In this document: piece after piece, positions 51,130 to 58,754 of the stretch
Layout of the letters: each line of letters opens with the position of its first letter
How positions within the stretch are numbered: the stretch's first letter is position 1
DNA from: CAZSHG01 sp964459995
GTDB lineage: Bacteria; UBP14; UBA6098
Direction: 5' to 3'
NCBI GenBank assembly: GCA_964459995.1
Contig: CAYWOR010000005.1
Span: 1 to 64,000 of the forward strand
DNA: 64,000 nt
Notes under the pieces: generated by a model
What the model was told of the DNA's origin: nothing
Seen by the model: only the letters and a program-made list of their open reading frames with translations
The model's database searches: none
Translations under genes and position numbers: made by a program

Positions 51130-51806
51130 GTGCGATCGATTTCGGTCTCGAACATCTCGACGCAGGTTGCCGCATTGCCCTCTTTCTGGACTTTTTTCGC
51201 AAGAGAATATCCGAGTTTCAGTGCGGCGAGATTGCTCTGGGCGAATTTCTCGGAAAATTTTTCCAGAACAGCCTCTTCGAGCGATTTTTTCGTGACGATA
51301 CCGGCAAATTCCGAGATGAATCCAAGCGAAACAATGTTTGTGGCCACTGCAGAACCGAGAGTTTCTATAGCCGCCTGTGTAAAAGGTGCTTCTATATATT
51401 CGCGCTGAGGCTTGCGTCTTACCGCTCCCGAGTCGATTATCATCAAACCGCAATTGGGTTTAAGCTTTCCGACATAAACATCCGCGGCCTCCTGTGTCAA
51501 AGACAACAGAAGGTCGAGAGAAATTGCCTCAGGGAAGCTAATTTCACCGTTGGAGATGATGACATCGCATCGTGTATGTCCGCCACGAGCTTCCGGGCCG
51601 TAGGACTGTGTTTGCGCGGCGTTCCTTGCATCACCGACCGCGACCGCCTCGGCCAGAATGACGCCAGCGGTTATCAGCCCTTGTCCACCAGATCCGGAAA
51701 GCCTCACCTCATAGCGATCTTCTATGAAGCTGGGAGCTTTTTTCTGTTTCGGATCGGCTTTTTCTTTGATTTTTTTCGGCTCTTCGGCCTTCGGCTTACT
51801 TGCCAT
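51126..51806 (-). CDS. korC: 2-oxoacid:ferredoxin oxidoreductase, gamma subunit
   Basis: 226 residues. A K/E-rich N-terminal extension (about 1-28: PKAEEPKKIKEKADPKQKK) precedes the POR gamma domain 'VRLSGSGGQGLITAGVILAEAVAVGD', 'AAQTQSYGPEARGGHTRCDVIIS', 'NIVSLGFISEFAG'. The gamma subunit binds CoA. GGAGGG precedes the ATG inside the end of korB; the genes overlap by 11 bases. The lysine-rich extension is longer than usual. Confidence 0.93.
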   Translation of the reverse strand: MASKPKAEEPKKIKEKADPKQKKAPSFIEDRYEVRLSGSGGQGLITAGVILAEAVAVGDARNAAQTQSYGPEARGGHTRCDVIISNGEISFPEAISLDLLLSLTQEAADVYVGKLKPNCGLMIIDSGAVRRKPQREYIEAPFTQAAIETLGSAVATNIVSLGFISEFAGIVTKKSLEEAVLEKFSEKFAQSNLAALKLGYSLAKKVQKEGNAATCVEMFETEIDRT

Positions 51807-52659
51807 TATTACCCTCCTCGCGAATCTTCTGTTTGAGCTGTTCGTAAAGATCCGTGTATTCCGGTCGGCTCATATCCGTAACGAATTCTCCGATTGCAAA
51901 ATGCCCTTCAATCTTGGCCTGCGACCGTTCTTCTCGGGTCATTTTCTCCCATTTCGCCATAGGAATCGCGAAATCCTTCTGCCATTTTAGTTGATCGACC
52001 GGGCTTTTCATCTTGTTCAACCTGCCGAAAAGAGTCGGGCAGTTGCTGACAACCTCGACCACCGACATGCCGCGATGATCCAAAGCCTTCGTGATGTATT
52101 TACTCGCTTGGACAATGTGGTAATTCGATGCCCTCGCGACATAGCTAGCGCCAGCCGCAGAGGCGATTTCCACAGCGTCGAAGGGGGGGTCGATGCTTCC
52201 ATAGGGAGTCGTATGGGAAATCTTGCCTTGAGGAGTCGTCGGGGAAGCCTGTCCGCCGGTCATGCCGTAAATATGATTGTTAATTAGCACAAAGGTGATG
52301 TCGATATTTCTTCTACAGGCGTGAATAAAATGATTCCCGCCTATTGCCAAAGCGTCGCCGTCACCGGAAACTACTATGACTTTCATATCCGGACGAACCA
52401 TCTTGATTCCCGTAGCAAAGGGAATTGCCCTGCCGTGTGTGGTGTGGAGTGTATTGAAATCCACATAAATAGGGATTCTCGAGCTGCATCCTATGCCGCT
52501 AACCAGAGCGACATTATTTTTGTTAATCTGAAGCTCGTCCACCGAGCGGATAATTGCCGCCATAACCGCGCCGATTCCGCAACCTGAGCACCACACCGTC
52601 GGGAACTTTTTCTTTATTCGAAGATAGCTGTGTTCCTTGCTCACGCTCTCGATATCCAT
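51796..52659 (-). CDS. korB: 2-oxoacid:ferredoxin oxidoreductase, beta subunit
   Basis: 287 residues from ATG 52659 (AGGGGGA upstream). Thiamine-diphosphate-binding subunit with one iron-sulfur site: 'FPTVWCSGCGIGAVMAAIIR', 'VSGIGCSSRIPIYVDFNTLHTTHGRAIPFATGIK', and the ThDP/Mg motif 'VVSGDGDALAIGGNHFIHACRR...FVLINNHIYGMTGGQ'. The sequence 'GRAIPFATGIKMVRPD' is characteristic of the 2-oxoglutarate type. Starts two bases after korA ends. Confidence 0.94.
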   Translation of the reverse strand: MDIESVSKEHSYLRIKKKFPTVWCSGCGIGAVMAAIIRSVDELQINKNNVALVSGIGCSSRIPIYVDFNTLHTTHGRAIPFATGIKMVRPDMKVIVVSGDGDALAIGGNHFIHACRRNIDITFVLINNHIYGMTGGQASPTTPQGKISHTTPYGSIDPPFDAVEIASAAGASYVARASNYHIVQASKYITKALDHRGMSVVEVVSNCPTLFGRLNKMKSPVDQLKWQKDFAIPMAKWEKMTREERSQAKIEGHFAIGEFVTDMSRPEYTDLYEQLKQKIREEGNNGK

Positions 52660-52660
52660 C

Positions 52661-53827
52661 TTATTTCCCCCTAACTTTTGAACGGAGCTCCGTGATTTTT
52701 TCGTATATCTCCCAAGGTTCGAGAGCATCGCCGTCGTAACGGAGAACGCCTTCCACCTTGCATTTGCCCATAACATAGCGATCCACTTCGCGAATCATCT
52801 GCCCCATATTTAGTTCTGCGACTATCATGCCCTTAACACTCTCCGCAATCTGATTTATGCGGTATCCGGGGAAAGGCCACAATGTCTTGAGGTTCAGAAG
52901 CCCGACACGGATTCCCTCGCTTCTCGCTCTGCGAACAGCACTTGAAGCCGCTCTCGCGGCGGTGCCGTATGAAACAACAACATAACGTGCGTCTTCCATG
53001 AACTCTTCGTCCCATCTCATTATGTCTTTGCGATGAATATGTATCTTTTTGCGAAGCTTGCGAAGTTTGGCGGCAATCTCGTTGCTTTTGCCCGTAGGGA
53101 ATCCCTCTTCGTCGTGGGTGAGACCGGTAACATTGTAGCGATAACCTTCGCCGAAGGGGACGAATTCGCTTATCATGTTCGGTGTAATCGCGAAGGGTTT
53201 AAAAAACTCCGGTGGGACTTCGGGATAATTCCTTCCCTTAATTACAATCTCCGATTCGTCGGAAATATATAGCTTTTCGCGCATATGTCCGAGCATCTCG
53301 TCGAGAAGAAGAACAACCGGCGTGTGGTAAGTTTCCGCGCAATTGAATGCGTGAATCGTTAGGTCGTAAATGTCCTGCACACTGCTCGGTGCAAAAGCGA
53401 TCGCCGTATAATCGCCGTGGGTTCCGAATCTTGCCTGCATCACATCGGATTGCGAAAGACGAGTGGGCAACCCGGTGCTCGGACCGCCGCGCATCACATT
53501 GACGATAACAATTGGAACCTCGGTCATATAAGCGAATCCAAGATTCTCCTGCATCAGGCTGAATCCTGGCCCCGAAGTCGCGGTCATAGATTTCGCCCCT
53601 GCCAGCGAGCCTCCTATAATCGCGGCTATCGATGCAATTTCGTCCTCCATCTGAATGAAAGAACCGCCCACCAAGGGAAGTTTTTCGGCACAACCTTCGG
53701 CTACCTCTGTGGAGGGTGTAATTGGATAGCCGGCGAAAAACCTGCATCCGGCGGCGATTGCGGCATCGACACAGGCCTCGTTGCCCTGCATAAATGCAGG
53801 TGTGCCCTTAGGTTTTTCGTTTGGCAT
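52661..53827 (-). CDS. korA: 2-oxoacid:ferredoxin oxidoreductase, alpha subunit
   Basis: 388 residues, AAAGGGG upstream; ATG overlaps the KorD stop (TAATG). Pyrimidine-binding subunit: 'MQGNEACVDAAIAAGCRFFAGYPITPSTEVAE', 'FIQMEDEIASIAAIIGGSLAGAKSMTATSGPGFSLMQE', 'IVIVNVMRGGPSTGLPTRLSQSDVMQARFGTHGDY', 'VVVSYGTAARAA'. Together with KorBCD it oxidises a 2-oxoacid, most likely 2-oxoglutarate, to the acyl-CoA with reduced ferredoxin, or runs in reverse for CO2 fixation. Confidence 0.94.
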   Translation of the reverse strand: MPNEKPKGTPAFMQGNEACVDAAIAAGCRFFAGYPITPSTEVAEGCAEKLPLVGGSFIQMEDEIASIAAIIGGSLAGAKSMTATSGPGFSLMQENLGFAYMTEVPIVIVNVMRGGPSTGLPTRLSQSDVMQARFGTHGDYTAIAFAPSSVQDIYDLTIHAFNCAETYHTPVVLLLDEMLGHMREKLYISDESEIVIKGRNYPEVPPEFFKPFAITPNMISEFVPFGEGYRYNVTGLTHDEEGFPTGKSNEIAAKLRKLRKKIHIHRKDIMRWDEEFMEDARYVVVSYGTAARAASSAVRRARSEGIRVGLLNLKTLWPFPGYRINQIAESVKGMIVAELNMGQMIREVDRYVMGKCKVEGVLRYDGDALEPWEIYEKITELRSKVRGK

Positions 53828-54252
53828 TAGGAATCCCCTTTATCTTTTAAATTTTCTTCTTTGGAATCTTCCTTTTTTTCTTCCAAACGGCAAGAAACAT
53901 CATCCCCTGCTTCGCAAAGCATTGCCCTTGTCCGAAGAGCTTCTTCCTGCGTGGGCTTATTCGCGAGAATTTCAGGGCCACGGATAATCGTGATATCGGG
54001 ACATCTCATCCAGCAAAGTCCGCAAAGAGTGCATTTATCTGGATTTGCGAGATAGGGATACCCGTATTCGTCAACATCGAGAGCCTTTGTGGGGCAGAAT
54101 GCTGTGCAAATCCCGCATTTCTTGCACCATTGTTCGAAAATCACAACTTTTCCTTCAGGGTGAACGCTTTCACGCCATGTTGTCGGCGCGGCAGTTGTTA
54201 CACCCGACATAATTCGCCCTTCTATAGGCATTATCCTCATTCGTTTTGCCAT
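53827..54252 (-). CDS. korD: 2-oxoacid:ferredoxin oxidoreductase, delta (ferredoxin) subunit
   Basis: 141 residues, GGAGGAACG before the ATG. Two [4Fe-4S] motifs: CKKCGICTAFCP and CTLCGLCWMRCP, separated by 'VDEYGYPYLANPDK', then an acidic, lysine-rich tail (EEKKEDSKEENLKDKGDS). It passes electrons from the ThDP site to external ferredoxin such as the one at 24826. First gene of korDABC; order matches known kor clusters. Confidence 0.94.
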   Translation of the reverse strand: MAKRMRIMPIEGRIMSGVTTAAPTTWRESVHPEGKVVIFEQWCKKCGICTAFCPTKALDVDEYGYPYLANPDKCTLCGLCWMRCPDITIIRGPEILANKPTQEEALRTRAMLCEAGDDVSCRLEEKKEDSKEENLKDKGDS

Positions 54253-54388
54253 CGTTCCTCCAAACGATTTGACAACTATTTGCTAATAGAACATCATCCG
54301 GCAAAAAAGCTCTCGCCGGACAATATTATGTTGAGTTTAAGAATAAAAATCTGTCATGTCAACGCTTATTATAATGGATTTTCGTAAT

Positions 54389-55765
54389 TCATCCCATTTC
54401 CCACAAATAGGTCGATAACAGATCAAAAAGTTTATCCCGCTCGTTAAGTTCCGGCTCGTCGATTACCATGTCCAGAAGATATTCAAGCGCTTTGCCGACA
54501 TCCGGGCCTTCGCCGATGCCGAGATACTGCATCACATCTTCGCCGTTGATTGCGAGATCGGCGATATTGATAGCCGGTTTATCCGATAGAATCCTCTGAA
54601 TGCAATCGAAATATTCTCTATCCATGTCATCGCAACGGCCGGTGCCCTGCGCTTCGATATCCGCGTAACGAAGCTCGAAAAGCGGTTCGATAAGGTCTTC
54701 GCCGACATTCCGAATGAATCTTCGAATGCCCTTGTCCGTCTCGCAATGTGTGAACATATGGAATCTCACCATCCGCGAAACCCTATCGATAGTATCTTTG
54801 GGGAATTTAAGGCGGTCGAGAATTGCACGGGACATTCTTTCGCCGATGTTCTGATGGCCGTAAAAAGTCGCTTTGTCTCGATCGAAATCGAATTTCTTAC
54901 GACGCGGTTTGCCGATGTCGTGAAATAGCGCCGCAAGCCGAATTTCTAAATCCATCGGTGCGGAATCGACTGCATTAAGCGCGTGCTCGAAAACATCATG
55001 TGCATGCCAACCGCCTTCCTGAATAACGCCAACCCCCTCGGCAAGCTCCGGTAAAACAACATCGAGTATCCCCCATTTCTGCCAAAGCCTAAAAGCTCCG
55101 GAAGGTTTTGGAAGATGAAGCAGAGCTTTTTTCAGCTCTTCGCCGATTCGTTCAGGAGCAATATCTCTCAAAAGCGGTGCGGCGGACATAATTTTCGAGA
55201 GCGTTTTTTCGTCCGGTTCGAGATCGCACCTGATGCAAATGTATGCTCCGCGAATACATCTTACAGCATCTGCAACTATTGTATTCTCTTTGACTACTTT
55301 TAACACACGATTCTGAATATCGGTCTTTCCGTCGAAGGGGTCGATGAACTCGCCGGTGCGAAGATCGACTGCCATCGCGTCCACCGTGAAATCGCGCTGG
55401 GACAAATCCTCCTCGATCGGAAATTCGGGGTCGATTTGACATCCGTTATCGAGGGCGAGGTCGCGTATCGCAGGGATTGTAACATCGATACCTTCTAACC
55501 CTGTCGGATTCCATTTTATTACCGAGAAACTTTTGCCGACAAGTCGCGCTTTCCCAAATTTTGAGAGAATCTTTAGAAGTTCCCGCGGCGGGATATGTGA
55601 GATTAGAAGGTCAAGCTCGCGTGGTATGACATCGGGAACAAAAGCATCGCGCACAGAGCCGCCGACTGCGTATGCGCCGGCAGATTCGGGCAGGTTTCCC
55701 AAAAAACCGCAGGGAAGCTTATCGAGGAAATCTTCCGTGCGGACAGCTTTGATATTCCTGTTCAT
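54389..55765 (-). CDS. cca: CCA tRNA nucleotidyltransferase (class II), with HD domain
   Basis: 458 residues. Adds or repairs the 3' CCA of tRNA. 'AYAVGGSVRDAFVPDVIPRELDLLI' has the nucleotide-binding GGxxRD and an E-x-D metal site; 'EEDLSQRDFTVDAMAVDLRTGEFIDPFDG' is the next motif, where the usual Asn after T-V is Asp. A C-terminal HD domain ('ALFHDIGKPRRKKF', 'VRFHMFTH') suggests 2'3'-cyclic phosphodiesterase activity. TAATG overlap with carbamate kinase. Four of five tRNA genes here lack CCA, so the enzyme is needed. Confidence 0.93.
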   Translation of the reverse strand: MNRNIKAVRTEDFLDKLPCGFLGNLPESAGAYAVGGSVRDAFVPDVIPRELDLLISHIPPRELLKILSKFGKARLVGKSFSVIKWNPTGLEGIDVTIPAIRDLALDNGCQIDPEFPIEEDLSQRDFTVDAMAVDLRTGEFIDPFDGKTDIQNRVLKVVKENTIVADAVRCIRGAYICIRCDLEPDEKTLSKIMSAAPLLRDIAPERIGEELKKALLHLPKPSGAFRLWQKWGILDVVLPELAEGVGVIQEGGWHAHDVFEHALNAVDSAPMDLEIRLAALFHDIGKPRRKKFDFDRDKATFYGHQNIGERMSRAILDRLKFPKDTIDRVSRMVRFHMFTHCETDKGIRRFIRNVGEDLIEPLFELRYADIEAQGTGRCDDMDREYFDCIQRILSDKPAINIADLAINGEDVMQYLGIGEGPDVGKALEYLLDMVIDEPELNERDKLFDLLSTYLWEMG

Positions 55766-56715
55766 TAAGGCAAGATACAGGTTCCCGCGTCATATTCAAG
55801 TGCTTCTTTTACTCTGTCGATGCTTGTGATAATCACCTGTTTGCCGCCGTTTTCGATGAAATATATAGCGCTTTCGACCTTTGGCCCCATACTTCCGGCG
55901 GGGAATTGTCCGGCTCCGAGGAAATCTTTGGCGGCACCGACGCTCATAACATCCCAATCGCGCTGGTAAACGGTATTAAAATTCGTCGAAACCTTTTCGA
56001 CACCGGTGAGTATCACAAGAATTTCCGCGCCGAGTTCGAGGGCGAGAAGCGCGCTGGCTCTGTCTTTGTCGATAACGGCATCGACACCGGTAAGTCGGCG
56101 TCTGCTGTCCATCGTAACAGGGATTCCGCCACCGCCGACTGCAACAACAAGAACTCCCGAATCGACCAGTTCCTTAATCGTGTCTTTCTCGACAATATCC
56201 GAAGGCCACGGCGATGGCACTACTCTGCGCCATCCCCTGCCCGAATCTTCCTTAACTGACCATCCGGCGGTCTTTTCGAGGCGTTTCGCTTCCTCTTCGG
56301 TGTAAAATCTGCCAATATATTTCGTGGGGTTTTTAAAGGCAGGATCGGATTTTTCGACTACAACCTGCGTAACTATCGCAGTAACCTTGCGATCTACCTT
56401 ATGTTCTTTCAAAAGATTATCGAGCGAATTGACAACTATATAGCCGATTTCGCCCTGAGTCATCGCACCACAGAGAAAAAGCGGCATGGGAATCACCTTT
56501 TCCTGCGACAGTTCGACTCGAAGAAGCTGATTGCCAACCTGTGGGCCGTTGCCGTGGGTAATTGCGATTTTATAACCAGCCTCGGCAAGCTCGACGAGCG
56601 GCAAAAGGCTGGTTCTCGCGCATGCGAACTGCTCGGAAATCGTCTCGTTCGAGCCTTTTGATATCGCGTTTCCGCCCAAGGCGATTACGATAGGTTTGGA
56701 AATGTCTTTGTCCAT
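55765..56715 (-). CDS. arcC: carbamate kinase
   Basis: 316 residues. Converts carbamoyl phosphate and ADP to ATP, CO2 and NH3 (reversible). Family segments: 'IVIALGGNAISKGSNE', 'ITHGNGPQVGNQLLR', 'VVPSPWPSDIVE' , 'VVAVGGGGIPVT', 'VDAVIDKDRASALLA', 'GQFPAGSMGPKVES'. It may produce ATP from arginine, agmatine or purine breakdown, or supply carbamoyl phosphate to HypF. It is separated from the upstream COG2403-type gene by a terminator but coupled to cca. Weak ribosome binding site. Confidence 0.93.
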   Translation of the reverse strand: MDKDISKPIVIALGGNAISKGSNETISEQFACARTSLLPLVELAEAGYKIAITHGNGPQVGNQLLRVELSQEKVIPMPLFLCGAMTQGEIGYIVVNSLDNLLKEHKVDRKVTAIVTQVVVEKSDPAFKNPTKYIGRFYTEEEAKRLEKTAGWSVKEDSGRGWRRVVPSPWPSDIVEKDTIKELVDSGVLVVAVGGGGIPVTMDSRRRLTGVDAVIDKDRASALLALELGAEILVILTGVEKVSTNFNTVYQRDWDVMSVGAAKDFLGAGQFPAGSMGPKVESAIYFIENGGKQVIITSIDRVKEALEYDAGTCILP

Positions 56716-56737
56716 TATTCTAAATTGTTAGGGTTTC

Positions 56738-56775
56738 AAAAAAACTCATGCCCCGCATTTATGCCATGCGGGGCG
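56738..56775 (-). terminator. rho-independent terminator of the COG2403-type gene
   Basis: GCCCCGCA (56750-56757) and TGCGGGGC (56767-56774), perfect eight-pair stem; the A7 run at 56738-56744 becomes T7 on the minus strand. Confidence 0.85.
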
Positions 56776-56796
56776 TGAATTGACGCTCTCTCGAAA

Positions 56797-58122
56797 CTAC
56801 AGGTCGAGAACTTTTCTGATTACATCCTCGAGATCGGGACGTCCGAGAACCTGAAGCTCATAGCCCACTCTTGTCGAGGGCTTGTTGATTTTCACGATTC
56901 TCCTAAGGTCGATCGGCGTGCCGATGACGACAGCTTCGGCCTCGGTAGCGTTGATCGTCTTTTCGAGGTCTTTAATCTGCTGGGGGCTATATCCCATCGC
57001 AGGGAGCAAAGTGCCTATTTCGGGGTATTTCTCGAAGGTCTCTGCGATAGTTCCCTCCGCCCAAGGTCTTGGATCGACGAGATCGGCCGCACCCTGAGCC
57101 AAAGCGCCCATGACGCCGGCGCCATATTGCATTCCGCCGTGAGTAAGTGTCGGGCCATCCTCGACAACAAGCACGCTCTTCCCGCGGATAAGATCGGGAT
57201 CTTCCATCGTGATGGGACTTGCGGCCTCCATAACAATAGCACCCGGATTGACCGAACGTATATTGTCGCGGACCTCGAAAATCCCCTCCGGATTAGCCGA
57301 ATCGACTTTATTTACGATAACTACATCGGCGATTCTCAGATTGATTTCGCCGGGGTAGTAATTCAGCTCGTCGCCGGGTCGATGGGGATCCGCAACAGTA
57401 ATCATAAGATCGGGGCGGTAGAATGGCGTATCGTTGTTGCCGCCGTCCCAAAGAATCACATCGGCCTCTTTTTCGGCTTCTTCGAGGATTTTGCCGTAAT
57501 CTACGCCAGCATAAAGTATGTTGCCGCGGTTGATGTGCGGTTCGTATTCCTCCATCTCTTCGATGGTGCATTTGTGCTTTTTGAGATCGTCGAGAGTCTC
57601 GAAGCGTTGCCATGTCTGCTTAACGAGGTCGCCGTAGGGCATCGGATGGCGGATGACAACAACTTTTTTGCCGACTGCCGTGAGGATTTCGGCCACCTTT
57701 CGAGTGGTCTGGGATTTTCCGCAACCGGTGCGGGTCGCGCAAATCGCGATAACAGGCACATTTGACTCGAGCATTGTTGTATCGGGACCGATGAGCACGA
57801 AATTCTTCGCCCCGGCGGCCAAAGCCCAGGAAGCTCTATTCATTAGATATTGGTATGAAACATCGGAATAGGAAAAAATAACCTCATCGATAGGTCCCTT
57901 TTCGACGATGTGTTCTTCGAGACTGTTTTCGTCCACGATGGGGATGCCATTGGGATACATATTCCCGGCTAATTCGGGAGGATACGCTCTGCCGTCGATA
58001 TCTGGAATCTGAGTTGCAGTGAATGCTACAACCTCGTAATTCGGGTTATCGCGGTAAATGCAATTGAAATTGTGGAAATCTCGGCCGGCGGCCCCCATGA
58101 TAATAACTCTACGTTTCGCCAT
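56797..58122 (-). CDS. COG2403-type P-loop GTPase (annotated as cyclic 2,3-diphosphoglycerate synthetase)
   Basis: 441 residues. Opens 'KRRVIIMGAAGRDFHNFNCIYRDNPNYEVVAFTATQIPDI', continues with 'VPVIAICATRTGCGKSQTTRKVAEIL' (P-loop near 130-138), 'DVILWDGGNNDTPFYRPDLMITVADPHRPGDELNYYPGE' and 'ADVVIVNKVDSAN' (NKxD guanine-binding type). The family includes archaeal cyclic 2,3-diphosphoglycerate synthetase, but most bacterial members are untested, and I think a different role is likely here. Downstream of it lie carbamate kinase and cca on the same strand, after a terminator. It has its own promoter and a structured leader. Confidence 0.88.
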   Translation of the reverse strand: MAKRRVIIMGAAGRDFHNFNCIYRDNPNYEVVAFTATQIPDIDGRAYPPELAGNMYPNGIPIVDENSLEEHIVEKGPIDEVIFSYSDVSYQYLMNRASWALAAGAKNFVLIGPDTTMLESNVPVIAICATRTGCGKSQTTRKVAEILTAVGKKVVVIRHPMPYGDLVKQTWQRFETLDDLKKHKCTIEEMEEYEPHINRGNILYAGVDYGKILEEAEKEADVILWDGGNNDTPFYRPDLMITVADPHRPGDELNYYPGEINLRIADVVIVNKVDSANPEGIFEVRDNIRSVNPGAIVMEAASPITMEDPDLIRGKSVLVVEDGPTLTHGGMQYGAGVMGALAQGAADLVDPRPWAEGTIAETFEKYPEIGTLLPAMGYSPQQIKDLEKTINATEAEAVVIGTPIDLRRIVKINKPSTRVGYELQVLGRPDLEDVIRKVLDL

Positions 58123-58203
58123 TTCACACTCCTATTGGTTCGGCGGTAACGCCCGTCGGAACCTGCTTTCTCCACCGGAACGGGCCACGGTCGGAGAGCA
58201 AAT
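58123..58203 (-). promoter_or_regulatory. structured 5' leader of the COG2403-type gene
   Basis: About 80 bases between the predicted start and the ATG fold into two stable hairpins on the minus strand: CTCC+ACCG (58170-58177) with CGGT+GGAG (58188-58196, one bulge), and GGTTC+GGCG (58137-58145) with CGCC (58150-58153) and GAACC (58159-58163) with a five-base bulge. GGAG of AGGAGTG lies before the ATG. It matches no riboswitch class I can recall. Confidence 0.55.
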
Positions 58204-58209
58204 CTACTT

Positions 58210-58237
58210 ATAATAGGAATTTAAAAATTAGTGTCAA
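58210..58237 (-). promoter_or_regulatory. promoter of the COG2403-type gene
   Basis: Minus strand TTGACA (58237-58232), 16 bases, TATTAT (58215-58210, 5 of 6). Start near 58203. Confidence 0.6.
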
Positions 58238-58290
58238 GCATTTATGCGATTTTTTCGCGCCTTCTTATCCAATAGACAAAGGCAATACGA

Positions 58291-58327
58291 AAAAAAACAG
58301 TCCATCCCCATCGCTGAGGATAGACTG
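58291..58327 (-). terminator. terminator after rpsL
   Basis: CAGTC-c-ATCC (58298-58307) pairs with GGAT-a-GACTG (58318-58327), one mismatch; A8 at 58290-58297 gives the T run on the minus strand, 30 bases past the rpsL stop. Confidence 0.75.
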
Positions 58328-58356
58328 CCCGGCATTCTTTTATGTCAATTGCTCGA

Positions 58357-58728
58357 CTATTTGGGTTTTTTCGTTCCGTATTTGGAACGCCCTTTATGAC
58401 GACCATCGACACCGGTGGAGTCTAACGCTCCGCGGACGATATGATAACGAACACCCGGAAGGTCTTTCACCCTGCCCCCGCGAACGAGGACAATACTGTG
58501 TTCCTGAAGCCTGTGCCCTTCGCCGGGGATATAGGCTGTAACTTCGATGCCATTCGTAAGGCGGACACGGGCGATTTTCCTAAGCGCTGAGTTCGGCTTT
58601 TTCGGGGTCATCGTATAGACCCTGATACAAACGCCGCGCCTCTGAGGGCAATTTTTCAGCGCCGGGGATTTCGTTTTGGTCGTTTTGAGCTGGCGTCCTT
58701 TGCGGACCAACTGGTTGATTGTAGGCAT
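58357..58728 (-). CDS. rpsL: 30S ribosomal protein S12
   Basis: 123 residues, typical. 'MPTINQLVRKGRQ', 'ALKNCPQRRGVCIRVYTMTPKKPNSALRKIARVRLTNGIEVTAYIPGEGHRLQEHSIVLVRGGRVKDLPGVRYHIVRGALD' (shown in the protein as one continuous conserved block, residues about 25-108), 'GRSKYGTKKPK'. The streptomycin-related lysines 42 and 87 (E. coli numbering) are present as K and K. Transcribed after rpoC, 26 bases away, and followed by a terminator rather than rpsG. Confidence 0.97.
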   Translation of the reverse strand: MPTINQLVRKGRQLKTTKTKSPALKNCPQRRGVCIRVYTMTPKKPNSALRKIARVRLTNGIEVTAYIPGEGHRLQEHSIVLVRGGRVKDLPGVRYHIVRGALDSTGVDGRHKGRSKYGTKKPK

Positions 58729-58754
58729 ACTATCTACTCCTTAACATTGCCTTA

